27,268 nucleotides of DNA from Pseudomonadota bacterium (GTDB taxonomy: Bacteria; Pseudomonadota; Gammaproteobacteria; Acidiferrobacterales; UBA6901), in NCBI GenBank assembly GCA_021785795.1, contig JAJYEK010000036.1:1-27268 (forward strand), in the 5' to 3' direction. Position 1 is the first letter of the stretch; every line of letters starts with the position of its first letter. Shown in pieces: positions 6,854 through 15,014 of the stretch. The notes beneath the pieces were generated by a model. That model made no database searches. It worked only from the letters and a program-made list of their open reading frames with translations, and was not told the DNA's origin. The position numbers were made by a program, and so were the translations under genes.

Positions 6854-8263
6854 TCAGAACGGCAGCGAGAGACCCGGCCGGACCTGCTCGATCAGGGTCC
6901 GGAAGTCGCCCTGGATGCGGGCAAGTGCGGCGGGGCTATCGCCCTCGAACCGCAGCACGAGGACCGGAGTGGTGTTGGAGGCGCGCACGAGCCCGAAGCC
7001 GTCCGGATAGTCCACACGCAGGCCGTCGAGAGTGGTCACGCGCGCCCCGGGAAAGCGCGCCCGCTCCATCAGTTGCCGGACGACGTCCTGGTGCTCGCCT
7101 TCGTGCAGCTCGATGTGCAGTTCCGGGGTGTTGACGGTGTTGGGCAGCGCTCCAAATATTTCCACCGGCGGTCGCGGGTCGTGCGATAGCAGCTCGAGCA
7201 GCCGCGCGCCGGCATACAGTCCATCGTCGAATCCGTACCAGCGCTCCTTGAAGAAGATATGGCCGCTCATCTCCCCGGCGAGCAGCGCGCCGGATTCGCG
7301 GAGCTTGGCCTTGATCAGGGAATGTCCGGTTTTCCACAACAGCGGTTGTCCGCCAGCTTCGCGTATGGCAGCCTCGAGGGTGCGCGAGGATTTGACGTCG
7401 TAGATGATCTCGGCGCCCGGGTGGCGCGACAGCACGTCGCGCGCGAACAGGATCATCTGCCGATCCGGCCATATGATCGAGCCGTCCGGCGACACCACAC
7501 CAAGCCGGTCTCCGTCGCCGTCAAACGCGAGTCCCACGTCTACGCCGCCGCCGGTCACGGCCTGTATGAGGTCCGCCAGATTCTGCGGCTGGCTCGGGTC
7601 GGGATGATGATGGGGGAAGCGGCCATCAACATCGCAGTAGAGCTCTTGCACCGCGCATCCGAGGCGACGCGCAAGTTCCGGCGCAAGCTCGCCGGCGACA
7701 CCGTTGCCGCAGTCGATGACGATCCGCAGCCTGCGCCCGAGCCGGACATCGGAGGCGATGCGCTGGAGGTAAGCCTCGCGGACATCCGACTCGGCGAGTG
7801 TGCCGCGGCCGGACGCAAGATCGCCTTCCAGCAGTCGGCGACGGAGATCCCGGATCGCGGCGCTTGCGAGCGTTTCTCCTGCGATCACCATCTTGAGACC
7901 GTTGTATTCGGGCGGGTTGTGGCTGCCCGTCACCATGACGCCCGATTGCGTCCCCAGATGGTGTGTGGCGAAGTACAGCACCGGAGTCGGCACCCTGCCG
8001 ATGTCCACGACGTCGCAGCCGGTATCGAGCAAGCCGCGTGTGAGCGCCGCGACCAGTGTCGGGCCGGAGAGGCGGCCATCACGCGCCACCACGACGCGCC
8101 GCATGCCGCGCGCCAAAGCCTCGCTGCCGATCGCGCGGCCTATGCGTTCGGTGATTGCAGGCGTCAGCGACTTACCGACAATGCCGCGGATGTCATAGGC
8201 CTTGAAGATCTCTGCCGGGATATCTGCGGGCGATTGCGTGGCGGCCAGAGGGGATTCGGACAT
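6854..8263 (-). CDS. algC: Phosphomannomutase/phosphoglucomutase (AlgC type)
   Basis: Alpha-D-phosphohexomutase that interconverts hexose 6- and 1-phosphates, supplying GDP-mannose or UDP-glucose for exopolysaccharide and LPS. The 469 residues are close to Pseudomonas AlgC (about 463). All four domain signatures are present: the phosphoserine loop TGSHNPPEYNGLKM near residue 110, metal-binding DGDGDRLGVV near 245, the sugar-specificity loop GEMSGHIFF near 325, and the phosphate-binding RASNTTPVLVLRFEG near 420. The start chosen is the ATG at 8263 (MSESPLAATQ...), because the family N-terminus IFKAYDIRGIVG follows about 20 residues later. The frame is open to 8344, but those 27 residues look non-coding. 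It is divergent from oxyR, separated by 312 nt. Confidence 0.94.
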   Translation of the reverse strand: MSESPLAATQSPADIPAEIFKAYDIRGIVGKSLTPAITERIGRAIGSEALARGMRRVVVARDGRLSGPTLVAALTRGLLDTGCDVVDIGRVPTPVLYFATHHLGTQSGVMVTGSHNPPEYNGLKMVIAGETLASAAIRDLRRRLLEGDLASGRGTLAESDVREAYLQRIASDVRLGRRLRIVIDCGNGVAGELAPELARRLGCAVQELYCDVDGRFPHHHPDPSQPQNLADLIQAVTGGGVDVGLAFDGDGDRLGVVSPDGSIIWPDRQMILFARDVLSRHPGAEIIYDVKSSRTLEAAIREAGGQPLLWKTGHSLIKAKLRESGALLAGEMSGHIFFKERWYGFDDGLYAGARLLELLSHDPRPPVEIFGALPNTVNTPELHIELHEGEHQDVVRQLMERARFPGARVTTLDGLRVDYPDGFGLVRASNTTPVLVLRFEGDSPAALARIQGDFRTLIEQVRPGLSLPF

Positions 8264-8575
8264 GGCATGTCGTCTCAGCTGCGTGTGGGGATGGCATTCT
8301 GTTCGGTGGGCGAAGTGTAAAGCATGTCGCCGGTGGCGGGCCACCGTGCTGCGTATGTCACCGGCGGTCGGCGGATCGCACCGGCCGTCTCCCCTCGGAT
8401 CCGGATGCGGGCAGGGGGCCGGTGCAGTCGGCCGAACCGGTCCCGCCGGCCTGCGCGCCGGCGCAACCGCGCTTGCCCGGTCAGCGTGCGCGATGACAAA
8501 ATCAGTTTTCCGAGAATTGGGGGCGGCAGGCCGGATGTTCGCTTGTCAGTCCGGCACCGGGAGCGGCTGTCAGTC
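8264..8575. other. Divergent intergenic region between algC and oxyR (312 nt)
   Basis: It must hold the promoters of both divergent genes, but I could not place confident -35/-10 pairs. No OxyR-type ATAG-N7-CTAT array was found by eye here, in contrast to the region after oxyR. No gene or RNA was recognised. Confidence 0.4.
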
Positions 8576-9511
8576 ATGACTCCAGCGGAGTTGCGGTATA
8601 TCGTGGCGCTTGCGCGCGAGCGCCACTTCGGGCGGGCCGCCGAGGCCTGCTTCGTGACGCAGCCGACACTCAGCGTGGCGGTGAAGAAACTGGAGGAGGA
8701 ACTCGGCGTCGCGCTTTTCGAACGCGCCAAGAATGAGGTTGCGGTGACGGCGGTGGGAGCGCGCATCGTTGCGCAGGCGCGGCGCGTGCTTGAGGAGATG
8801 GAGGCGGTCAAGGCCATCGCGCTGCAGGCCCAGGATCCGCTCGTCGGAACGCTGCGCATTGGCGCGATTTATACCATCGGGCCATATCTCTTTCCGCTGC
8901 TGGTGCCGATTCTGCACGAGGCGGCGCCACGCATGCCGCTGGTGATCGAAGAGAACTACACGGCGCGTCTGCGCGAGCGGCTGGTTCAGGGCGATCTCGA
9001 TGCGGTGCTGGTCTGCCTGCCGTTCGAGGAGCCGGGGGTTGTCACTCTGCCGCTCTACGACGAGCCGTTCCAGGTTATGGTGCCGGCCGCGCATCCATGG
9101 GCGCACACGAAGAGCGTCACCACCGACGACCTTTCCACGCAGACCGTGCTGTTGCTCGGAGCCGGGCATTGCTTCCGCGACCAGGTGGTGGCTGCCTGCC
9201 CGAGCTGTATCGGAACGCCGGCCGCGGAGGGCGGGCTGCAGAAGGCGGTGGAGGGCAGCTCCCTGGAGACCATCCGCTACATGGTGGCCTCCGGAATGGG
9301 CATCACCGTGTTGCCGTGCACGGCGACCTCGGGTCCCGCACAACATCCCGCCCGGCTGACCGTGATTCTGCCATTCGTCAACCCGCCGCAGCGGCGCGTG
9401 GCGCTCGCCTGGCGCGTTACGTTTCCGCGCCCCCAGGCAATTGAATCGCTGCGCCAGGCAATCCGTTCCTGTGCGCTCGATTGCGTGACCTACCTCGGCA
9501 GCGCCTCCTGA
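8576..9511 (+). CDS. oxyR: Hydrogen-peroxide-sensing LysR-family regulator OxyR
   Basis: A 311-residue LysR-type regulator. Residues 1-60 form the winged helix-turn-helix (LRYIVALARERHFGRAAEAC, TQPTLSVAVKKLEEELG). The effector domain contains GHCFRDQVVAAC near residue 200, which matches the peroxidatic and resolving cysteines of E. coli OxyR (Cys199 and Cys208) in spacing (nine residues) and in context (GHC-x-RDQ). H2O2 would oxidise this pair to a disulfide and activate transcription. The start is the ATG at 8576. The frame is open upstream to 8324, but the family N-terminus fits MTPAELRYIV. A near-consensus OxyR site 10 nt past its stop and a rubrerythrin gene downstream give a direct target. 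The RBS is weak (GGAG about 12 nt upstream). Confidence 0.94.
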   Translation: MTPAELRYIVALARERHFGRAAEACFVTQPTLSVAVKKLEEELGVALFERAKNEVAVTAVGARIVAQARRVLEEMEAVKAIALQAQDPLVGTLRIGAIYTIGPYLFPLLVPILHEAAPRMPLVIEENYTARLRERLVQGDLDAVLVCLPFEEPGVVTLPLYDEPFQVMVPAAHPWAHTKSVTTDDLSTQTVLLLGAGHCFRDQVVAACPSCIGTPAAEGGLQKAVEGSSLETIRYMVASGMGITVLPCTATSGPAQHPARLTVILPFVNPPQRRVALAWRVTFPRPQAIESLRQAIRSCALDCVTYLGSAS

Positions 9512-9521
9512 CCCGGTCCCG

Positions 9522-9558
9522 ATAGCCAGGCGCTATCGACTCCATGGCGACATTCAAT
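9522..9558 (+). promoter_or_regulatory. OxyR binding site upstream of rubrerythrin
   Basis: The sequence reads ATAG-N7-CTAT-N7-ATGG-N7-CAAT, against the E. coli consensus ATAG-N7-CTAT-N7-ATAG-N7-CTAT. That is 14 of 16 defined bases with all three spacers exactly 7 nt. Its downstream edge abuts the -35 element of the putative rubrerythrin promoter, the usual position for OxyR activation. Confidence 0.72.
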
Positions 9559-9587
9559 TGGCTGTTGCCGTGGCTCCCCCGTACGCT
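9558..9587 (+). promoter_or_regulatory. Candidate promoter of the rubrerythrin-DUF3501 operon
   Basis: TTGGCT (9558-9563) and TACGCT (9582-9587) are 18 nt apart. Both boxes are imperfect, as expected for an activator-dependent promoter. It lies directly after the OxyR site, giving a leader of about 100 nt. Confidence 0.4.
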
Positions 9588-9697
9588 GTGTTCCAAGCCA
9601 CCCGCCGGGAACGTCGGGGGCCGCGGCAAAGGTGCCGTGGTCCGAAGGCGCGGCCGCGTGGCGAGCCAGCAATTTCAACCTTATCTGGAGATGAGTC

Positions 9698-10117
9698 ATG
9701 CAACTGAAGGGCAGCAGAACCGAAGAGAACCTCAAGTACGCCTTTGCCGGCGAATCGCAGGCGAACCGCCGTTACCTGTACTTTGCGTCCAAGGCCGATG
9801 TGGAAGGATACAACGATGTCTCCGCGGTATTCCGTTCCACTGCTGAAGGCGAGACCGGCCATGCCCACGGTCATCTGGAGTATCTCGAGCAGTGCGGCGA
9901 TCCGGCCACCGGCCTTCCGATCGGCGCAACCGCCGACAATCTCAGGGCCTCGATCGCAGGGGAAACCCACGAGTATACCGACATGTATCCGGGCATGGCC
10001 AAGGCCGCACGCGAGGAGGGCTTCGAGGAGATCGCGGACTGGTTTGAGACGCTTGCCAAGGCCGAGCGCTCACACGCCAACCGCTTCCAGAGAGCGCTGG
10101 ACAGCCTGGGCAGGTAG
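9698..10117 (+). CDS. Rubrerythrin-type diiron protein without rubredoxin domain
   Basis: A 139-residue ferritin-like four-helix protein of the rubrerythrin family, likely a cytoplasmic peroxide scavenger. The diiron ligand pattern is complete: E19 (AGES), E52 and H55 (ETGH), E89 and E92 (GETHEY), E123 and H126 (ERSH). The C-terminal rubredoxin [Fe(Cys)4] domain of classical rubrerythrin is absent; the protein ends at RALDSLGR, as in sulerythrin-like or short forms, so it needs an external electron donor. The start has a GGAG site 8 nt upstream. It is preceded by the probable OxyR site and followed, after 64 nt, by the DUF3501 gene in a common operon. Confidence 0.92.
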   Translation: MQLKGSRTEENLKYAFAGESQANRRYLYFASKADVEGYNDVSAVFRSTAEGETGHAHGHLEYLEQCGDPATGLPIGATADNLRASIAGETHEYTDMYPGMAKAAREEGFEEIADWFETLAKAERSHANRFQRALDSLGR

Positions 10118-10133
10118 CCGCAAAAAAGCGGAA

Positions 10134-10153
10134 GGGACCGGACAACCGGTCCC
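10134..10153 (+). other. Intercistronic stem-loop between rubrerythrin and DUF3501 genes
   Basis: GGGACCGG (10134-10141) and CCGGTCCC (10146-10153) form a perfect 8-bp stem with an ACAA loop. There is no T-tract, so it more likely stabilises or processes the dicistronic mRNA than terminates it. A smaller CCGC-A6-GCGG hairpin precedes it at 10118-10131. Confidence 0.5.
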
Positions 10154-10181
10154 GGTCTCCAACCGATAGAGAGGAACAAGC

Positions 10182-10766
10182 ATGCAATCACTTACCCGCG
10201 ACAATCTGATGAGTCTCGAGCAATACGCCGTCGGGCGGCCCGCGTTTCGCGCCGCGGTGCTGGCGCACAAGCGCAACCGCAAGGTGCCCGTCGGACCGCA
10301 CATGACGCTCTGTTTCGAAGACCGCCTGACGGTCCAGTATCAGGTGCAGGAGATGCTGCGCATCGAACGCGTCTTCGAGCCGGAGGGTATCGAAGACGAA
10401 CTCGCGGCCTATAACCCGATGATCCCGGATGGCCGCAACTGGAAGGCCACGCTCATGATCGAATATGGCGACATCGAGGAACGGCGCATCGCGCTGCAGC
10501 AGATGGTCGGCATCGAAAACCGTGTGTGGGTGCAGGTTGCGGATTTCGAGCGCGTTTACGCTGTTGCCGACGAGGATCTCGAACGTGCCACCGAGGCCAA
10601 GACCTCGTCGGTGCATTTCCTGCGCTTCGAGCTGACAACCCCCATGGCGGTAGCGGTCCGGCAGGGTGCGGCGATCGCCGCCGGCGTCAGCCACGGGGCC
10701 TACACCGCCACCGTCGAAGCCCTGCCCGAGAATGTGCGCCGGTCACTTGCGAGCGATTTCGTCTGA
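10182..10766 (+). CDS. DUF3501 family protein
   Basis: A 194-residue soluble protein matching the family I know as DUF3501 ([66 protein letters not shown]). Its biochemical role is unknown. Family members commonly sit beside rubrerythrin and an Fe-S oxidoreductase of the GlpC type. Here the rubrerythrin is present upstream, while the Fe-S oxidoreductase is missing from the window. The only Cys is in the CFEDRLT segment. An AGAGAGGAAC Shine-Dalgarno supports the ATG at 10182. Co-expression with rubrerythrin, and so OxyR control, is inferred from the 64-nt spacing. Confidence 0.88.
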   Translation: MQSLTRDNLMSLEQYAVGRPAFRAAVLAHKRNRKVPVGPHMTLCFEDRLTVQYQVQEMLRIERVFEPEGIEDELAAYNPMIPDGRNWKATLMIEYGDIEERRIALQQMVGIENRVWVQVADFERVYAVADEDLERATEAKTSSVHFLRFELTTPMAVAVRQGAAIAAGVSHGAYTATVEALPENVRRSLASDFV

Positions 10767-11227
10767 GGGGAGCCAGATACGTTGCGGTCGTTGACGCTCC
10801 TGGGGCATTGGCACGACAGAGGCTGCTGAGTCATGACGGGCCTGCGGCCTGGGAGACGCCGCTTCCGGACCGGTACCGGCGCATGCGCGCCGGCTGCATT
10901 GCTCATAGCGCGCGGCTCAGTGTGGCAGCGCCGCAATACCTCGGCCGCTATCCGTGCTTGAAACAGATGCGTGGAAGACTGAAGGCGCCTCTTCCCGGAC
11001 GATCGGATTCCATCCGCCTCCGGCGGCATCGCGGTCGTGTGGCTGGCCAGCTGCACGGATTCGAGGATGGAGGGGGTGCGCCACCATCTAGCGGCTTCGT
11101 CAAACCGAAACACTGCCGGCGTCCGGGTCGCCTTGCTGGCTATTGCCGGCCTGTGCTAGCGTGTCGAGGAATGCAGACGGACTGGGTACGGTTCGCGGGT
11201 CAGGGATTGCTCTGGAGGAGGGGCGCA
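10767..11227 (+). other. Intergenic region, 461 nt, before the beta-barrel gene
   Basis: The frame of the downstream gene stays open through this region, but the composition looks non-coding and a clear signal-peptide start lies at 11228. A candidate promoter, TTGCTG (11133-11138), 18 nt, TAGCGT (11157-11162), would serve the beta-barrel gene. Nothing else was recognised. Confidence 0.45.
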
Positions 11228-11893
11228 ATGATGTCACCAACAAGATCGCTCTTGATGTTTCTTGCCGTGGTAGCGGCTGCCGCCGCCGGACCCGCGGCGT
11301 GGGCCCAGGGCTGGTATGTCGGCGCCGGCTTGGGCGCGGGACATGCAGTCGACGCCGACAGCAATGTCTTCAACTCCGTTGCCGTACTGACGAACAACGC
11401 AGTTCCGGTGGCGGGCAGCTACGATTCGAGCCGTTCGCTGTACCAGCTGTTCGGCGGCTTCCGCTTCAACCGGTATTTTGCCGCTGAAGTAGGTTACGTC
11501 GACTTCGGGAGATATACCCTCAATAGCGTGGCCGCGGTCGGCGCGAATTATGTCGCCGTGAGCGCTACTGACCGGATCGATGCGCTCTACGTCGCAGCGG
11601 TCGGCACCTACCCTGTCAGCCGGATCGTCTCGGTATTTGGCAAGCTCGGGCTAGCGAGTTCCCGGGACCGGGAGACCTGCTTTGTGAGCGGAACCTTCTG
11701 TCCGTCTGCGGACGATTCGGCGACCGAACCGGTGATCGGGCTGGGCGTCGAGTTTCCTTTTGCTTCGGTGCCCTGGCGCCCCCATTGGGCATTGCGGGTC
11801 GAGTACGACGTGTACTCGAACATCGGGAGCGGCTATGAATACACCTCGGGAAACTTCGACGCGATTACGGCGAACGGCGTGTACGAGTTCTGA
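11228..11893 (+). CDS. Outer-membrane beta-barrel protein (OmpA/OmpW-like fold)
   Basis: A 221-residue exported protein. The signal peptide is residues 1-27 (SLLMFLAVVAAAAAGPAAWAQ; cleavage likely after AWA). The mature part alternates hydrophobic and polar residues as in an 8-stranded barrel: GWYVGAGLGAG, YQLFGGFRFNRYFAAEVGYVDFG, IDALYVAAVGTYPVSRIVSVFGKLGLA, VIGLGVEFPF, WALRVEYDVYS. It ends in GVYEF, with the C-terminal Phe used by the BAM complex. The pair of Cys in RETCFVSGTFCPSADD could form an extracellular loop disulfide. An excellent ribosome binding site (GGAGGAGGGG) precedes the ATG. No substrate or role can be assigned from sequence. It is convergent with dut. Confidence 0.85.
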   Translation: MMSPTRSLLMFLAVVAAAAAGPAAWAQGWYVGAGLGAGHAVDADSNVFNSVAVLTNNAVPVAGSYDSSRSLYQLFGGFRFNRYFAAEVGYVDFGRYTLNSVAAVGANYVAVSATDRIDALYVAAVGTYPVSRIVSVFGKLGLASSRDRETCFVSGTFCPSADDSATEPVIGLGVEFPFASVPWRPHWALRVEYDVYSNIGSGYEYTSGNFDAITANGVYEF

Positions 11894-11898
11894 ATTCT

Positions 11899-11925
11899 GA
11901 CCGGGCAGGGACGCGCGCCCCGGTC
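11899..11925. terminator. Hairpin between convergent beta-barrel gene and dut
   Basis: GACCGGG (11899-11905) and CCCGGTC (11919-11925) form a 7-bp stem 6 nt past the stop of the beta-barrel gene. No T-tract is present, so termination is only inferred from its position between convergent genes. Confidence 0.35.
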
Positions 11926-11937
11926 CCGGCGGCGCGG

Positions 11938-12393
11938 CTACTTGCGGCCCGAATGCCCGAAACCACCGGTCCCCCGCCGGCTTTCCTCGAATTCCTCCAC
12001 GATCTGAAATTCGACCTGCACCACCGGCACGAACACCATTTGGGCGATCCGGTCGCCCGGTTCTATGACGAATTTCTCCTGGCCGCGATTCCAGCAGGAG
12101 ACGAGTATCTGCCCCTGGTAGTCCGAGTCGATCAGACCGACCAAATTGCCAAGTACAATTCCGTGCTTGTGGCCGAGCCCGGAGCGCGGCAGCAGCACAG
12201 CAGCTAGGTGTTGTACGCCGATATGGACCGCGATTCCGGTCGGAATCAGGTGAGTCTCCCCCGGGGCGATGGGCAGTGAGTCGTCGATGCAGGCGCACAG
12301 ATCGACGCCCGCAGAGCCGTCGGTAGCGTAGCGCGGCGCAGGGAATCTACTGCCGATGCGCGAGTCGAGGATTTTCAGCTGGATTTTTTGCAT
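11938..12393 (-). CDS. dut: Deoxyuridine 5'-triphosphate nucleotidohydrolase (dUTPase)
   Basis: A 151-residue trimeric dUTPase that converts dUTP to dUMP and PPi, preventing uracil incorporation and supplying thymidylate synthase. All five motifs are visible: GSAGVDLCA (I), [10 protein letters not shown] (II), [14 protein letters not shown] (III, catalytic Asp), [11 protein letters not shown] (IV) and the C-terminal P-loop-like [11 protein letters not shown] (V). The N-terminus, [14 protein letters not shown], matches the E. coli enzyme. The coding sequence starts 47 nt inside the 3' end of coaBC, so the two genes are tightly coupled. It acts directly downstream of Dcd, encoded at 2092-3360. 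Confidence 0.97.
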   Translation of the reverse strand: MQKIQLKILDSRIGSRFPAPRYATDGSAGVDLCACIDDSLPIAPGETHLIPTGIAVHIGVQHLAAVLLPRSGLGHKHGIVLGNLVGLIDSDYQGQILVSCWNRGQEKFVIEPGDRIAQMVFVPVVQVEFQIVEEFEESRRGTGGFGHSGRK

Positions 12394-13582
12394 GGTACAG
12401 GACGGCTATGTGGTGGATCAGTTCGCGTGCGGCCGTGGCTTTCGAAAGAAGCGGCAGCTCGACCGCTCCGGTATCATCGATGAGCACCAGACGATTTTCG
12501 TCGGCCTCGAACCCGCTGCCCGGCTGGCCGACCAGGTTGGCGGCGATTAGGTCGGCGCGCTTGGCCCGCAGCTTCGCGGTGGCGTTGAGCTTCAGGTCGG
12601 CGGTCTCGGCCGCGAAGCCGACGACAAGGGGTGCCGGCGTGCGCGCCGAAACGCTCGCCAGTATGTCCGGATTTCGAACCAGCTCCAGCTGCAGGGTGTC
12701 GGCCGCTTTCTTGATCTTGGCGGCCGCCACCTGCGCCGGACGGTAATCGGCGACAGCCGCGGCGCCGATGAATATCTGGGCAGCGGCGACATGCGCTTGC
12801 ACCGCATCGAACATTTCCTGCGCTGTCATCACGCGGATGCATTGCACGCGCTCGGGCGGCGTGAGCGCAGTGGGGCCGGTCACCAGTGTGACGCGTGCAC
12901 CGGCCTCCATGGCTGCCGTCGCCACGGCATAACCCATCTTGCCGGAGCTGCGGTTGGTGATGACGCGGACCGGATCGATCGGCTCCCACGTGGGGCCGGC
13001 CGTCACAAGCACACTGAGGCCCGACAGTTCCCCGGTTTCGAATAGGGCGGCAGCCAGTTCGACGAGCTCCTGTGCCTCCAGCATCCGTCCGGCGCCGGTC
13101 TCGCCGCAGGCCTGGGCGCCGCTGGCCGGGCCGAACAGTCGGATCCCGTTGTTCCGCAGCGCGGCCAGGTTGGACTGGGTGGCCGGGTTGTCCCACATCT
13201 GCCGGTTCATGGATGGCGCCACGGTCACCGGAGCCTCCGTCGCAAGGCACAATGTGCTCAATAGGTCGTCGGCGATGCCCTGGGCGAGTTTGGCGATGAA
13301 ATTGGCGCTGGCCGGCGCCACCAGTACCGCATCCGCCCAGCGTGCCAGCTCGATATGGCCCATTCCGGACTCGGCCTGTGTATCGAGCAAATGCCGGTGC
13401 ACCGGGTGGCCGCTCACTGCCTGCATCGTCAGGGGCGTGATGAATTCGGTTGCCGCCCGGGTCATCACGACGCGTACCTCAGCGCCGGCGTCGCGCAGGC
13501 GCCGCACCGCTTCGGCGCTTTTGTAAGCCGCGATGCCGCCGGTGACGCCCAGCACGATGCGCTTATTTGTGAGCAATTGCAT
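12347..13582 (-). CDS. coaBC: Bifunctional phosphopantothenoylcysteine decarboxylase/synthase
   Basis: A 411-residue fused enzyme of coenzyme A synthesis. It joins 4'-phosphopantothenate to cysteine using CTP (CoaB) and decarboxylates the product with FMN (CoaC). The N-terminal flavoprotein half shows [18 protein letters not shown], the active-site region [40 protein letters not shown] and [11 protein letters not shown] with the catalytic Cys. The CoaB half from about residue 185 has [36 protein letters not shown] and VGFAAET. The start is placed at the ATG at 13582 ([12 protein letters not shown]), which fits the family, although no Shine-Dalgarno is visible. An earlier in-frame start (13630) would add 16 atypical residues. 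It overlaps dut by 47 nt. Confidence 0.95.
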   Translation of the reverse strand: MQLLTNKRIVLGVTGGIAAYKSAEAVRRLRDAGAEVRVVMTRAATEFITPLTMQAVSGHPVHRHLLDTQAESGMGHIELARWADAVLVAPASANFIAKLAQGIADDLLSTLCLATEAPVTVAPSMNRQMWDNPATQSNLAALRNNGIRLFGPASGAQACGETGAGRMLEAQELVELAAALFETGELSGLSVLVTAGPTWEPIDPVRVITNRSSGKMGYAVATAAMEAGARVTLVTGPTALTPPERVQCIRVMTAQEMFDAVQAHVAAAQIFIGAAAVADYRPAQVAAAKIKKAADTLQLELVRNPDILASVSARTPAPLVVGFAAETADLKLNATAKLRAKRADLIAANLVGQPGSGFEADENRLVLIDDTGAVELPLLSKATAARELIHHIAVLYHAKNPAENPRLAHRQ

Positions 13583-13583
13583 A

Positions 13584-13592
13584 TGGTATAAA
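13584..13592 (+). promoter_or_regulatory. Extended -10 promoter for radC
   Basis: TGG-TATAAA (13584-13592) is an extended -10 element (TGn plus 5/6 of the -10 box) with no recognisable -35. It lies about 135 nt before radC and immediately beside the coaBC start codon on the other strand, so the divergent promoters must overlap. Confidence 0.45.
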
Positions 13593-13725
13593 GTGTACTT
13601 TGCGCGGCTCGGCAAATACATAGCGATCATCGCAGGCCCGCCTGCCGGCCCGCCTCGCTGGATGCGGGAGGGAATGCCTGCACGACAGCGCCGCCGGGCC
13701 CGTTACCGCACAGTGGAGGTGAGGT

Positions 13726-14400
13726 ATGACGATCCGTGAGTGGCCGGCCGGGGAACGGCCGCGGGAGAAGCTTCTGAAGGATGGCGCGCGGGTCCTCTCG
13801 GATGCCGAACTGCTCGCGATCTTTCTGCGCACCGGAATTCCGGGAAAGACCGCGGTGGATCTGGCGCGCGAATTGCTGGCGCGATTCGGAGGACTGAGGG
13901 AACTGCTGGCGGCCCAGCGCGGGGAGTTCTGTTCGGCACCTGGTCTGGGGGACGCGAAGTACGCGCAGCTCCAGGCCGCGATCGAGATGGGCCGGCGCCA
14001 CCTTGAGCAGGCGCTGTGCCGCGGCGCGGCCCTGACGTCATCGCACGATACTCAGAGCTACCTGCGTGCCTGTCTGCGCGACCGGCCGTATGAAGTGTTC
14101 GGGTGCCTGTACCTGGACAACCGGCACCGGGTGCTCGCTTTCGAGGAATTGTTCCGGGGCACGCTCAACGGGACTGCGGTCTATCCGCGTGAAGTCGTGC
14201 GGCGTGCGCTGGTCCGAAACGCGGCCGCGGTGATCCTGGTCCACAACCACCCCTCTGGTGTTGCCGACCCCAGTCGCGCGGACGAAGCGCTCACCCAGCG
14301 GCTCAAAGAGGCGCTGTCACTCGTAGACATCCGGGTGCTGGACCACCTAGTGATCGGCGACCGTGAAGTGGTGTCCTTCTGCGACCGCGGCCTGCTGTAG
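13726..14400 (+). CDS. radC: RadC family JAMM/MPN-domain protein
   Basis: A 224-residue member of the RadC/YsxA family. The N-terminal part ([17 protein letters not shown] to about residue 95) has the usual helix-hairpin-helix-like region ([14 protein letters not shown]). The C-terminal JAMM domain has the metal-binding set: EELFRGTLN, then VHNHPSG and the Asp of [10 protein letters not shown] (HxH-x10-D). RadC was named for a supposed recombination-repair role later shown to be wrong for E. coli; its function is unsettled. The start has the strong site GTGGAGGTGAGG. Its position between coaBC-dut and rpmB-rpmG is conserved in gammaproteobacteria. Confidence 0.94.
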   Translation: MTIREWPAGERPREKLLKDGARVLSDAELLAIFLRTGIPGKTAVDLARELLARFGGLRELLAAQRGEFCSAPGLGDAKYAQLQAAIEMGRRHLEQALCRGAALTSSHDTQSYLRACLRDRPYEVFGCLYLDNRHRVLAFEELFRGTLNGTAVYPREVVRRALVRNAAAVILVHNHPSGVADPSRADEALTQRLKEALSLVDIRVLDHLVIGDREVVSFCDRGLL

Positions 14401-14457
14401 CGCGGGCCGCGTGCCGGGGCGGCCTGTCCCGGGGGGCTATCCGCGCGGCCGAGAATC

Positions 14458-14466
14458 TGGTATAAA
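14458..14466 (+). promoter_or_regulatory. Extended -10 promoter of rpmB-rpmG
   Basis: TGG-TATAAA at 14458-14466 gives an extended -10 element with a poor -35 region (TATCCG, 17 nt upstream). A start near 14473 would yield a 37-nt leader before the rpmB ATG. The nine bases match those before radC exactly. Confidence 0.5.
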
Positions 14467-14509
14467 GTCGGGCTCTTCCCGCCAGGGGAAGTGTACGGAG
14501 AATCCAGTC

Positions 14510-14746
14510 ATGCCGAAAGTCTGCCAGGTCACCGGGAAGCGCCCGATGAGGGGCAATAACGTTTCCCATGCCAACAACAAGACCAAGCGCCGTTTCCTGC
14601 CCAACCTGCACTACCGCCGTCTGTGGGTGGAGAGCGAGAAGCGCTGGGTGGGGCTGCGACTGTCGACCAAGGGGCTGCGCACCCTCGATAAGAACGGCAT
14701 CGACAGCGTGCTGGCCGATATCCGCGCGCGCGGCGAAAAGGTCTAG
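14510..14746 (+). CDS. rpmB: 50S ribosomal protein L28
   Basis: A 78-residue basic protein of the large ribosomal subunit. The sequence [20 protein letters not shown], followed by [20 protein letters not shown], is diagnostic for bacterial L28, and the length is exactly that of the E. coli protein (78). The start is fixed by the family N-terminus; the frame is open further upstream but that part is not used. A GGAG site lies 9 nt before the ATG. rpmG follows after 11 nt, so the two are co-transcribed. Confidence 0.98.
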   Translation: MPKVCQVTGKRPMRGNNVSHANNKTKRRFLPNLHYRRLWVESEKRWVGLRLSTKGLRTLDKNGIDSVLADIRARGEKV

Positions 14747-14757
14747 GAGGGACAGCC

Positions 14758-14925
14758 ATGGCCAAAGCGGTACGTGAAAAGATCAAGCTCGTGTCAAGCG
14801 CCGGCACCGGCCATTACTACACGACGACCAAGAACAAGCGCACGACCCCGGACAAGATGGAGATGAAGAAATACGATCCGGTGGTGCGCAAGCACGTTGC
14901 CTACAAGGAAGCGAAGATCAAGTAG
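14758..14925 (+). CDS. rpmG: 50S ribosomal protein L33
   Basis: A 55-residue ribosomal protein, the same length as E. coli L33. It begins [20 protein letters not shown], continues [20 protein letters not shown] and ends with VAYKEAKIK. It is the Cys-free (zinc-independent) form, with none of the CxxC pairs of zinc-binding L33. An AGGAGG ribosome binding site lies 6 nt before the ATG, directly after the rpmB stop. An intrinsic terminator follows 29 nt after its stop codon. Confidence 0.98.
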   Translation: MAKAVREKIKLVSSAGTGHYYTTTKNKRTTPDKMEMKKYDPVVRKHVAYKEAKIK

Positions 14926-14954
14926 CGGCGTTGCTGCCGTCATGCTTGCGCGAG

Positions 14955-14980
14955 AGCCCGGCCCAGCGCCGGGCTTTTTT
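14955..14980 (+). terminator. Intrinsic terminator of the rpmB-rpmG operon
   Basis: AGCCCGGC (14955-14962), a 5-nt loop, then GCCGGGCT (14968-14975) running into a six-T tract. This is a classic Rho-independent terminator on the plus strand and the clearest one in the window. Confidence 0.92.
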
Positions 14981-15014
14981 GTTGCCGCCGGCCTGGCGTC
15001 CCGGCGCTCTCCCC

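Noticed and set aside
7259..8320. 353-aa plus-strand ORF antisense to the phosphohexomutase
   Set aside because: All four mutase signatures lie on the minus strand, so this is a codon-bias shadow.
10526..11227. Upstream extension of the beta-barrel ORF (234 extra codons)
   Set aside because: It overlaps DUF3501 in another frame, and a strong RBS plus signal peptide mark the real start at 11228.
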